64,000 bases of DNA, taken from positions 26,614-90,613 of the forward strand of contig NZ_FNRO01000022.1 in assembly GCF_900107745.1 (NCBI RefSeq). Reading direction: 5' to 3'. Source of the stretch: Variovorax sp. YR216 (lineage in GTDB: Bacteria > Pseudomonadota > Gammaproteobacteria > Burkholderiales > Burkholderiaceae_C). The stretch's first letter is position 1. Every line of letters starts with the position of its first letter. Made by a program: the position numbers and the translations under genes. The notes under the pieces were generated by a model that had not been told where the DNA came from, did not search any database, and was given only the letters and a program-made list of their open reading frames with translations. Shown here one piece after another: positions 24,166 through 31,164 of the stretch.

Positions 24166-25167
24166 ATGGCCCAACTCGCAGCCGCCTTCGGCTCATCCCA
24201 CAGCATCATGCTGGTCTCGCAACGCGAGGACTGGCAGCACGGCTTTCGTGTCATCGACACGAAGAATCCGCACTACTACGACAAGCGCGGCGCCAAGACC
24301 GACTACGAAGCGCTCCTTGCCGCCGCGCCGCCGGATTCGGAGGCGATGGTCACGCCCGAGAAGATGGGCGAACGCTTCGACGCCTCGCAGGCCGCGATGG
24401 ACGAGCTCGGCCGCCGCATCCGCGAGGCGCGCCTCGATGTCCTGTTGATCGTGGGCGACGACCAGACTGAACTCTTTCGCACCACCAACAACCCCGCCTT
24501 CGCCATCTACTTTGGCCCCACCATCCGCAATACCGCGCGGGAGCCCGCCGCGCCCGGCGACAACTGGGTGAAGTCCGCGCGCATGTGGCGGCACGAGCCC
24601 GAAGCCGATCGCGAATACCCGGTGAAGAGCGATCTTGCCGAGTGGCTGATCCGGCAGCTCTGCGATCGCGATTTCGACATTGCCGCCATGGATGGGCTCG
24701 AGCGCGGCCAGTTCGAAGGCCATGCCTTCCAGTTCATCCACCGACGCCTGCTCCAGGAATACGAACTGCCGGTGATCCCGGTGATTCTCAACACCTTCGA
24801 CCCGCCGAACCAGCCGACGCCGCGCCGCTGTGTGGCACTCGGCAAGGCGCTGCGCGAGCTGATCGCCGAATGGCCGCAGGACATCCGCGTCGGCGTGATC
24901 GCCTCCGGCGGCCTGAGCCACTTCGTGGTCGACGAGGAACTGGACCACAAGATCATCGGCGCGATCCGCAACAAGGACAGCGCCACGCTCGCGTCGCTGG
25001 ATCCGAAGCAGTTGCAGGCCGGAAGCTCCGAGATTCGCAACTGGCTGGTGGTCGGCGAGATGGCACGCGACCTCGACCTGGAGTGGATCGAGTACGTGCC
25101 CGGCTATCGCACCGCCGCGTTGACCGGCACCGGCCTGGCCTTCGCGGCGTGGAAAACGCTTCCCTGA
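24166..25167 (+). CDS. LigB-superfamily class III extradiol dioxygenase-like protein
   Basis: 333 residues of the LigB (PF02900) fold. H12 (SSHSIML), catalytic-type H252 (IASGGLSHFVV) and E289 (GSSEIRNWLVVGE) match the Fe ligand, acid/base His and Glu ligand of LigB. The second His ligand of LigB (in the NDH motif) is replaced: the motif here is VGDDQ with Gln100. A longer N-terminal part (about 35 residues more than LigB before this point) is present. Other LigB-like proteins with GDDQ are known to me only as uncharacterised proteins, so metal binding and activity are uncertain. If active it would cleave a catechol-type ring next to the hydroxyl groups. It stands between the CoA-transferase and the RraA trio. 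Confidence 0.8.
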   Translation: MAQLAAAFGSSHSIMLVSQREDWQHGFRVIDTKNPHYYDKRGAKTDYEALLAAAPPDSEAMVTPEKMGERFDASQAAMDELGRRIREARLDVLLIVGDDQTELFRTTNNPAFAIYFGPTIRNTAREPAAPGDNWVKSARMWRHEPEADREYPVKSDLAEWLIRQLCDRDFDIAAMDGLERGQFEGHAFQFIHRRLLQEYELPVIPVILNTFDPPNQPTPRRCVALGKALRELIAEWPQDIRVGVIASGGLSHFVVDEELDHKIIGAIRNKDSATLASLDPKQLQAGSSEIRNWLVVGEMARDLDLEWIEYVPGYRTAALTGTGLAFAAWKTLP

Positions 25168-25187
25168 ACCTTACTCCCTGCCGACTC

Positions 25188-25859
25188 ATGAGCGATCTCA
25201 ACGTACAACGTCTGCGCCGGCTTGATGCCTGCGCGGTTTCCGATGCCCTCGACAAGCTCGCGCTGCCGGGCGTGGTCACGGGCCTGACGCAGCGCAGCGG
25301 CGTGGGGCGCATCGCCGGTCGTGCCGTGACCATGAAGGTCGGTCCCGGTAAGCCACCGCCGGGTCCACCTCGACACCTGGGCTGCACGGCCATCGAACAG
25401 TCGGGGCCCGACGATGTGATCGTCGTCGAACAGCGCTCGGGCATCGAGGCCGGTTGCTGGGGCGGCCTGCTCACGGTGGGCGCGAAGGTGCGTGGCGTAG
25501 CCGGCGTCGTGGCCGATGGGCCTCTGCGTGACGTCGATGAGGCCATGGCGTATGAATTCCCCGTCTTCAGCCGCAGCCTCACCTCGCGCACCGCGCGGGG
25601 TCGTGTTGTCGAACTCGGCGTGCAGGTGCCGGTGACCATCGGCGCCACGGCCGAAGCCGAAGTGGCAGTCTGGCCCGGCGACTACGTGCTGGCCGATCGC
25701 AGCGCGGTGATCTTCATCGCCGCGGCCCACATCGAGCGGGTGCTCGACGCAGCCGAGACGATCGTCGCCAAGGAGGCCGCCATGGCCAAGGCGATCCTCG
25801 GCGGGACGCCCATCGGCGAGGTCATGGGCGGCAACTACGAACACATGCTGGAGCAATGA
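25188..25859 (+). CDS. RraA-like aldolase, tandem copy 1
   Basis: 223 residues of the RraA/CHA-aldolase (PF03737) family. It has ACAVSDALDKLALPGVVTGL near the start, GRAVTMKVGPG, WGGLLTVGAKVRGVAGVV, then ADGPLRDVDEA with the DGxxRD signature that holds the metal-binding Asp and active-site Arg, and GDYVLADRSAVIFI. Family enzymes (LigK/ProA, GalC-type) split 4-carboxy-4-hydroxy-2-oxoadipate into pyruvate and oxaloacetate with Mg2+/Mn2+; others are oxaloacetate decarboxylases or bind RNase E. Given the LigJ-like and LigB-like genes, aldolase is the best guess. Its end overlaps the start of copy 2 by 4 bases (ATGA). Confidence 0.85.
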   Translation: MSDLNVQRLRRLDACAVSDALDKLALPGVVTGLTQRSGVGRIAGRAVTMKVGPGKPPPGPPRHLGCTAIEQSGPDDVIVVEQRSGIEAGCWGGLLTVGAKVRGVAGVVADGPLRDVDEAMAYEFPVFSRSLTSRTARGRVVELGVQVPVTIGATAEAEVAVWPGDYVLADRSAVIFIAAAHIERVLDAAETIVAKEAAMAKAILGGTPIGEVMGGNYEHMLEQ

Positions 25860-26539
25860 ACACCATGGATGCCAAGACCGACCACACCGACCCCAACGTC
25901 GCGCGCGCCGCGCGATTCGACACCGCCACCCTCAGCGATGCGCTGGACAAGCTCGGCATCGCCGGCCAGTGCTACCGGATCAAGCCGCGCGACAACGGCT
26001 TTCGGATGGCCGGCCGCGCATGGACGCTGCTCTACGGCCCCGCGGGCAATCCGGCGGGCACGGTGGGCGACTACATCGACGACGTGCCGCCGGGGAGCGT
26101 CATCGTGCTCGACAACGGCGGCCGTGACAACGCGACCGTCTGGGGCGACATCCTCACCGAGATCGCGCACCGCCGCGGCATCGCGGGCACCGTGATCGAC
26201 GGTGTGTGCCGCGACACCTACCTCTGCCGCGAACTCGGCTACGCAGTGTTCAGCAAGGACCACTGGATGCGCACCGGCAAGGACCGCGTGCAGGTCGAGG
26301 CGACCGGCGTGCCGGTGAACATCGGCGATGCGCGCGTCGCGCCCGGCGACATCGTCGTGGGCGATGCGGATGGCGTCATCGTCATCCCGAAGGCCCATGA
26401 GGAGAAGGTGCTCGAAACGGCGGAGACCATCGAAGCGGCGGAGCAACGCATCCGCGAAGCGGTACGCGGCGGCATGCGCCTCGACGAAGCGCGCAGGCAG
26501 TTCAAGTACCACCAGCTCCAGACCCGCCAAGGCGCATGA
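25856..26539 (+). CDS. RraA-like aldolase, tandem copy 2
   Basis: 227 residues. It has the family order TATLSDALDKLGIAGQC, GRAWTLLYGPAGNP, PPGSVIVLDNGGRDNATVWG, then GTVIDGVCRDTYLC with the DGxxRD motif and GDIVVGDADGVIVIPK. It differs clearly from copies 1 and 3 and is not a recent duplicate. The tail (QFKYHQLQTRQGA) is longer than in copy 1. It overlaps copy 1 and copy 3 by 4 bases each, so the three are translationally coupled. Three linked paralogues could form hetero-oligomers of this usually trimeric or hexameric family, or act on different products. Both are inference. Confidence 0.85.
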   Translation: MNTMDAKTDHTDPNVARAARFDTATLSDALDKLGIAGQCYRIKPRDNGFRMAGRAWTLLYGPAGNPAGTVGDYIDDVPPGSVIVLDNGGRDNATVWGDILTEIAHRRGIAGTVIDGVCRDTYLCRELGYAVFSKDHWMRTGKDRVQVEATGVPVNIGDARVAPGDIVVGDADGVIVIPKAHEEKVLETAETIEAAEQRIREAVRGGMRLDEARRQFKYHQLQTRQGA

Positions 26540-27207
26540 CTCGCATGAAGAAGCACGACCCGGCCCTCACCACCCGCCTGGACTTCCAGCGCCTGGATCC
26601 CGAGCTTGCGGCGGCCGCGGCCAGCCTGCCGACGGCGACGCTGCACGAAGCGGGCAAGAAGATAGGCGCGCTGCCTTCGGCCATCCGGCCGGTGGTGCCG
26701 CACTTCCGCTTCGCGGGCTCCGCGCTCACCGTGCATTCGCCGGGCGGCGACAACCTCTGGCTTCACCGCGCGCTCGATGTCGCGCAGCCCGGCGACGTGC
26801 TCGTAGTCTTCACGGGCGGCGTGCACGAGCATGGCTACTGGGGCGAGATCATGACCACCATGGCAAAGGTGCGCGGGCTGTCGGGCCTCGTCATCGACGG
26901 CTGCGTGCGCGACGGTGTGCTCCTGGGCGAGATCGGCTTTCCGGTCTTCGCGCGCGGCCTCTGCATTCGCGGGACCGGCAAGGACTTCGGCGCCACGGGC
27001 TGGATCAATCACCCGGTCACCATGGGCGATGTCATCGTTCATCCGGGCGATCTGGTGGTGGGCGACTTCGACGGCGTCGTCGTCATTCCGCGGGCGCGTG
27101 CCGCCGAGGTGGTCGCCGCGGGGCGGAAGCGCGAAGCCGACGAGGCTGCGATCCTGCGCCGGCTGGAGGCCGGGGAGAGCACGCTCGCCGTCTACGGCTG
27201 GCAATGA
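26536..27207 (+). CDS. RraA-like aldolase, tandem copy 3
   Basis: 223 residues. It has LPTATLHEAGKKIGALPSAI, GSALTVHSPGGDNLWLHRAL, GDVLVVFTGGVHEHGYWGEI, then GLVIDGCVRDGVLL with the DGxxRD motif, and HPGDLVVGDFDGVVVIPRAR. Of the three it looks closest to genuine CHA aldolases (the GDNLWLHRAL and YWGEIMTTMAK region is the substrate lip in LigK-type enzymes). The start overlaps copy 2 (ATGA at 26536); an internal ATG at 26545 would remove three residues. The stop overlaps the next start at 27204, so the crotonase gene is coupled too. Confidence 0.88.
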   Translation: MTRMKKHDPALTTRLDFQRLDPELAAAAASLPTATLHEAGKKIGALPSAIRPVVPHFRFAGSALTVHSPGGDNLWLHRALDVAQPGDVLVVFTGGVHEHGYWGEIMTTMAKVRGLSGLVIDGCVRDGVLLGEIGFPVFARGLCIRGTGKDFGATGWINHPVTMGDVIVHPGDLVVGDFDGVVVIPRARAAEVVAAGRKREADEAAILRRLEAGESTLAVYGWQ

Positions 27208-28016
27208 ACGGCACTGGCATGACTTCCTTGGAATCGATCGTTCCGTCCGAACCCCAACTGTCGCTGCGGGACGGCGTCGCGACCATCACCTTCAACCGTC
27301 CGGTGCACCGGAACCGGCTGGAGGATGCTGACCTTCGCGCGCTGTTGCGGCACTTCGAGCGCGTCGATACCGACGCCAGCATTCGCGTGGTGAAGCTCAC
27401 GGCCAACACGCAGGGGCAGCCCCGGCCGGTGTTCTGCGCGGGCTACCACATCGGCGGCTTCGACAGCGAAGCCGGCCTGGACGCATCCATCCCTTTCGAG
27501 CGCGTGGCCGATGCGCTGGCGGCGCTGCGGCCCGTGACGGTGTGCGCGCTCAATGGCAGCGTCTACGGAGGTGCCACCGACCTCGTGCTGGCCTGCGATC
27601 TTTGCGTGGGGCTGTCCGGCATCGAGTTCCGCATGCCCGCCACAGCCCTTGGGCTGCACTACTACCCAAGCGGCCTGCAGCGCTATGTGGCGCGCATGGG
27701 GATTTCGGGCGCCAAGCGTGCGTTTCTCACGGCAAGGCCCTTCACGGCAGAGATGCTCCTGCGCATGGGCTGCCTGGAAGAAGTGGCCGAAGTGCAAGCC
27801 TTCGATGGCGCCGTGGCGCGCCTGGTCGACGAGATCTCCAACCTCGCACCGCTGGCACTGCAGTCCACCAAGCGCTCGCTCGACGAGATCGCGATCGGGC
27901 GCATGGACGTGGAGGCCATCCGGCAGCGAGAGGCCCTCACCGCCGGAAGTCTCGATTTCGCCGAGGGGCGCGCCGCGTTCCAGGAGAAGCGAAAGCCCCG
28001 GTTCACGGGCAGTTGA
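27204..28016 (+). CDS. Enoyl-CoA hydratase/isomerase (crotonase family), right arm
   Basis: 270 residues from the ATG at 27204, overlapping the previous stop. Crotonase order: VATITFNRPVHRNRLED, PVFCAGYHIGGFD (oxyanion loop), ALNGSVYGGATDLVLACDLC and FRMPATALGLHYYPSGLQRY. The second region has MPATALG where a hydratase usually has a catalytic Glu (PE), so ordinary hydratase chemistry is doubtful. It could be an isomerase, thioesterase or C-C hydrolase. It differs from the left-arm crotonase at 7861, giving the cluster two. It is followed 21 bases later by the SDR gene. Confidence 0.85.
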   Translation: MNGTGMTSLESIVPSEPQLSLRDGVATITFNRPVHRNRLEDADLRALLRHFERVDTDASIRVVKLTANTQGQPRPVFCAGYHIGGFDSEAGLDASIPFERVADALAALRPVTVCALNGSVYGGATDLVLACDLCVGLSGIEFRMPATALGLHYYPSGLQRYVARMGISGAKRAFLTARPFTAEMLLRMGCLEEVAEVQAFDGAVARLVDEISNLAPLALQSTKRSLDEIAIGRMDVEAIRQREALTAGSLDFAEGRAAFQEKRKPRFTGS

Positions 28017-28037
28017 ACCATCCGGAAAGCAATCACC

Positions 28038-28817
28038 ATGGACCTCGGTATCAAAGGCCGTCGCGCCCTCGTCATGGCCTCCTCTCAAGGACTGGGCAAG
28101 GCCTGCGCGACCGCGCTGGCTTCGGAAGGATGCGAAGTCTGGATCAACGGCCGTAACGAACCCCGCCTCGCCGCGGCCGCGGAGGAGATCGTGGCGGCCA
28201 CGCGTGCCGAGGTGCATGCGGTCGCGGCCGACCTGAACACGGCCGCCGGCCGCGACCGGCTCGTCTCGGCGTGTCCCAATCCGGACATCCTGGTCACCAA
28301 CAATGGCGGCCCCCCGCCCGGAAGCATCGACCAGTGGGACCACGCCGCCTGGCTTGCCGCGCTGGAGGCGAACCTGCTGGCGCCCGTTCTGGTGCTTCGT
28401 TCAGTGCTGCCGGGAATGGTGCAACGCAAGTTCGGCCGCATCGTGAATGTCACCTCGGCCATGGTGAAGGCGCCTGTTCCCGTCATGGGCCTGTCGACCG
28501 CGGCGCGCGCAGGGCTTGTTGCCTTGAGCAAGGCCGTCTCACATGACGTCGCCCGGCACAACGTCACGATCAACAATCTTCTTCCCGAGCGGATCGACAC
28601 CGATCGCCAGCGTTACATGGCCGAGCGGGTGATGAAAGAGCAGGGATGCTCCTTCGAAGAGGCTCGCCGGCAGATTGCCGACACGATCTCGGCCAAGCGC
28701 TTCGGACGGCCGGAAGAGTTCGCTGCGGCGTGCGCGTTCCTGTGCAGCGCGCAGGCAGGATTCATCTCGGGGCAGAACCTGCAGCTCGACGGTGGGTCCT
28801 ATGCCGGTCTCATATGA
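28038..28817 (+). CDS. SDR-family oxidoreductase with atypical active site
   Basis: 259 residues. The cofactor loop is ASSQGLGKAC (residues 14-23), then NNGGPPPGSIDQWD, VNVTSAMVKAP with Ser140, and FGRPEEFAAACAFLCSAQ with the usual C-terminal QLDGGSYAGLI. In classical SDRs the motif YxxxK follows the Ser; here the aligned stretch is S153-T-A-A-R157, so both the catalytic Tyr and Lys are replaced. This variant occurs in a recognisable subgroup with GGPPxG, whose members are usually annotated FabG-like, but their chemistry is unclear. It is the last gene of the rightward arm. Confidence 0.85.
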   Translation: MDLGIKGRRALVMASSQGLGKACATALASEGCEVWINGRNEPRLAAAAEEIVAATRAEVHAVAADLNTAAGRDRLVSACPNPDILVTNNGGPPPGSIDQWDHAAWLAALEANLLAPVLVLRSVLPGMVQRKFGRIVNVTSAMVKAPVPVMGLSTAARAGLVALSKAVSHDVARHNVTINNLLPERIDTDRQRYMAERVMKEQGCSFEEARRQIADTISAKRFGRPEEFAAACAFLCSAQAGFISGQNLQLDGGSYAGLI

Positions 28818-29250
28818 GGGGGTGGTGGTCACCGGGCAACTTGGGGTCTCGGCGAGAGTGACGCTTCGGGCCTGCGGTCCGTACGGAGACCCACCCGGTC
28901 GAGTGTGTCTCGCGGTCGTCGGGGCTACCTCTTTGGCCAAGACCATCGAAAACGGGGGGTCGACCGCACCACGAACATGGACATGGACATGTTCGCGCGG
29001 TACCGAGTGAACAACTCGCTTGCACCACGCAGCCGCCTATCTGGAAGACCGCCTTCGCTGCGGAGCACCTCTCCGCTGCCAGGTTGCCATCGCGCTTCGT
29101 GGCAACCAGAGCGTCGTTCGACACTCAATCTTCCGGTTCGCTCGAAGGTGCGGCCCAGAATTTGACACTCTATTTCGCGTTTCGACACTCTATTCGCGCG
29201 TACCACGGTGGGCCTTGCAGGACAACCGGGTCGTTCTTATACTTAGCCAA
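28818..29250. other. Non-coding right border of the cluster with repeats
   Basis: About 430 bases without a credible gene. It contains a 24-bp inverted repeat, CGAACATG-N8-CATGTTCG, at 28972-28995, then IS-end-type units at about 29115-29127, 29161-29174 and 29181-29194. The right end leads into the ArsR gene. I see no other feature. Confidence 0.6.
29115..29216 (+). repeat. IS-end relic, copy 2, with three GACACTC units
   Basis: 29150-29174 is identical over 25 bp to 6176-6200 in the same orientation. The unit (TTTGACACTCTAT) is repeated at 29181 as TTCGACACTCTAT and, diverged, at 29115 as TTCGACACTCAAT. Copy 1 has one such unit, as if the first two had recombined. After the last unit CGCGCGTACCAC and GGTGG continue the match to copy 1. 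The two copies flank 23 kb containing the whole catabolic cluster. Confidence 0.55.
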
Positions 29251-29258
29251 ATGGCTAA
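29243..29258. promoter_or_regulatory. Putative ArsR operator overlapping the start codon
   Basis: TTAGCCAAATGGCTAA is an inverted repeat with 7-bp arms (TTAGCCA / TGGCTAA) and a 2-base centre. The ATG of the ArsR-type gene lies inside it. This is the position and size expected for an autorepressor site. Binding is inference. Confidence 0.5.
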
Positions 29259-29628
29259 CCAATGTGTCGATGCCCCGGCTCTCACGGACATCTTCTATGC
29301 CCTGGCCGATCCGACGCGCCGGGACATCGTGAGCATGCTGGGCCGCGGGCCGGAAACGGTCTCGGTGCTTGCCGCGCCGTTCGACATGGCGCTGCCTTCG
29401 TTCATGAAGCACCTGTCGGTGCTGGAGCGAAGCGGCGTCATCCGTTCGGACAAGGTCGGCCGCGTGCGCACTTGCGAGCTCGTTCCCGCGTCGTTGAACG
29501 ATGCGGAGCGCTGGCTGGCCGAGGAGCGTGCGACATGGGAAGCGCGCACCGATCGGATGGTCGCCTTCGTAGAGAAACTTCATCAGGAGAACACCCATGC
29601 CCAAGGAAAACGCAAACGCCGCCAGTGA
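29251..29628 (+). CDS. ArsR-family transcriptional regulator (SRPBCC-linked type)
   Basis: 125 residues from the ATG at 29251. The winged helix is typical: FYALADPTRRDIVSMLGRG, VSVLAAPFDMALPSFMKHLS (recognition helix) and VLERSGVIRSDKVGRVRTCE. There are no metal-binding Cys pairs of the ArsR/SmtB type. Regulators of this type are commonly encoded directly before an AHSA1/SRPBCC protein, as here; the two frames overlap (29597-29628). A palindrome covers its start codon, so autorepression is likely. The inducer is unknown. Confidence 0.9.
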   Translation: MANQCVDAPALTDIFYALADPTRRDIVSMLGRGPETVSVLAAPFDMALPSFMKHLSVLERSGVIRSDKVGRVRTCELVPASLNDAERWLAEERATWEARTDRMVAFVEKLHQENTHAQGKRKRRQ

Positions 29629-30082
29629 GCAGGACCTCGTCATCTCGCGCATCGTCCGCGCGCCGCGCAAAGCCCTGTGGCAGGCGTGGTCCGATCCGCG
29701 ACTGCTGAAGGAATGGTGGTGCCCACGGCCCTGGACCACGGAGGTCCGCGCCTTCGACATGCGCCCCGGCGGGAACTTCCACACCTTCATGCAGGGGCCG
29801 GACGGCGGCACCAGCGACAACCCCGGCTGCTTCCTCGAAGTGGTGCCCGAATCGCGCATCGCCTTCACCTCGATGCTCACCGGCGGATGGCGTCCGGCCA
29901 CGCCGTGGATGGCCTTCTCGGCCGTCATCACCATGGCCGACGAGGCCGAAGGCACCCGCTATGTGGCCACGGTGATGCACCCCGACAAGGCGACGCGCGA
30001 CCGGCATGACCAGATGGGCTTCTACGAAGGCTGGAACACCTGCATCACGCAGCTCGACGAGTTCGCGTTGACGCTGCGCTGA
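29597..30082 (+). CDS. SRPBCC/AHSA1-domain protein
   Basis: 161 residues of the Aha1/START-like fold: LVISRIVRAPRKALWQAWSD, PRLLKEWWCPRPWTTE, DMRPGGNFHTFMQGPDG, VVPESRIAFTSML and the C-terminal GFYEGWNTCITQLDEFA. Small hydrophobic ligands bind in this fold, but for ArsR-linked members neither ligand nor reaction is generally known. The frame overlaps the ArsR gene by 32 bases, so the two are co-transcribed. The end is convergent with the LysR gene 41 bases away. Confidence 0.88.
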   Translation: MPKENANAASEQDLVISRIVRAPRKALWQAWSDPRLLKEWWCPRPWTTEVRAFDMRPGGNFHTFMQGPDGGTSDNPGCFLEVVPESRIAFTSMLTGGWRPATPWMAFSAVITMADEAEGTRYVATVMHPDKATRDRHDQMGFYEGWNTCITQLDEFALTLR

Positions 30083-30123
30083 GACGACGCCGTTAGGTGG
30101 CGGTTCGGCCCGATGCCGCGCAG

Positions 30124-31035
30124 TCACCTCTGCACGTTCAGGTGATGTGCCGCGCGATGCAAATGCGTGAGGAAGTGACGCACGCTGGGCTTGAGGGCCG
30201 AGCCGCTGCGCGCCAGCGCGCCCAGGCTCAGTTGCAGCGGACCTTCGGCGATCTGCACCGTCTCGAGATGCTGCTGCGCGAACGGGTGGGCGGCGATCTG
30301 CTGTGGAAGCAGCCCGACGATGTTGCCGCTGGCGATGATCGACAGCAGTCCGAGCGTGGAGTTGACCAGTGCGCCGGCCGGTGGCGGCGCGAGGCCGTTG
30401 CGCTCGAACAGCACCCGCGCATAGCCCGACTCGGCCGACGCGCCGGTATAGACCCAGCGCGCCTCGGCCAGCTCGGCCAGATGCCGGGCCCGGGCCAGGG
30501 GATTGCCGCGGCGCACGACGACGACCATGGAGATGGGCATGAGAGGCTCCACCGTGAACTCCCCTGGCGGAATCCCCTCGGGTAGCGGGCCGAGCGCGAT
30601 GTCCACCTCGCCCTTGCGCAACGGTGCCAGTTGCGCGATGTAGAGCTCCTCGATCACGCGCAGCTGGATCTGCGGGAACTCCCGGCCAAAGGTGCGCAGC
30701 GTCTCCGGCACCAGCAGCATCACCGCCAGCGGGACGGCGCCGATGGTGAGCGTGCCGGTCATGCCGCCGCCGAGCTGGCGGATCTGATCGGCAGCCTGGC
30801 TCAACTCGCGGTCGGCGGCGCGTGCCCTTTCGTACAGCACCATGCCGGCGGTGGTGCCCGTGACGCCGCCGCGTGAACGCACCAGCAGGGTGGCCGACAG
30901 CTCGCGCTCCAGCTCCCGCATCATCTTGCTCAGGGCGGGTTGGGAGAGACCGAGCCGCTTTGCGGCAGCACGCAGGCTGCCTTCTTCGAGGGCGGCCGTG
31001 AAGGCACGCAGATGACTGAGCTTCATGGAAACCAT
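30124..31035 (-). CDS. LysR-type regulator divergent from the gallate dioxygenase gene (GalR-like)
   Basis: 303 residues; the ATG at 31026 (MKLSHLRAFTAALEEGSLRA) is an equally good start. The N-terminal winged helix (AAAKRLGLSQPALSKMMREL, ERELSATLLVRSRGGVTGTT) and the ligand domain (GTLTIGAVPLAVMLLVPETL, GEVDIALGPLPEGIP) are clear. Gallate clusters of Pseudomonas carry a LysR activator GalR, and this gene is divergent from the gallate dioxygenase gene, so GalR-like control by gallate is the best inference. Between them are two inverted copies of GGTTATCAC (31046-31054 and 31156-31164). Confidence 0.85.
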   Translation of the reverse strand: MVSMKLSHLRAFTAALEEGSLRAAAKRLGLSQPALSKMMRELERELSATLLVRSRGGVTGTTAGMVLYERARAADRELSQAADQIRQLGGGMTGTLTIGAVPLAVMLLVPETLRTFGREFPQIQLRVIEELYIAQLAPLRKGEVDIALGPLPEGIPPGEFTVEPLMPISMVVVVRRGNPLARARHLAELAEARWVYTGASAESGYARVLFERNGLAPPPAGALVNSTLGLLSIIASGNIVGLLPQQIAAHPFAQQHLETVQIAEGPLQLSLGALARSGSALKPSVRHFLTHLHRAAHHLNVQR

Positions 31036-31045
31036 GATATCCGCC

Positions 31046-31164
31046 GGTTATCACGGACGCGATCCTGACATCTTCCTCGGGCAGGGCCTCATTTCTAGAC
31101 TTGCTCTCGCCATTCGGTGCAATCTGCATTCGATGGCCCGCCGCTGTCACCGCATGTGATAACC
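31046..31164. promoter_or_regulatory. Divergent LysR/galA promoter region with paired GGTTATCAC boxes
   Basis: GGTTATCAC at 31046-31054 and its exact inverse GTGATAACC at 31156-31164 stand near the LysR start and near the dioxygenase start. Two boxes about 110 bases apart would suit a LysR tetramer or looping regulator. No clear -35/-10 pair is obvious to me. Confidence 0.4.

Noticed and set aside
25188..27207. RraA-like genes as regulators of RNase E
   Set aside because: The name comes from E. coli RraA, but placement in a LigB/LigJ catabolic cluster and the aldolase-type lip in copy 3 favour aldolase; a regulatory role is unlikely.
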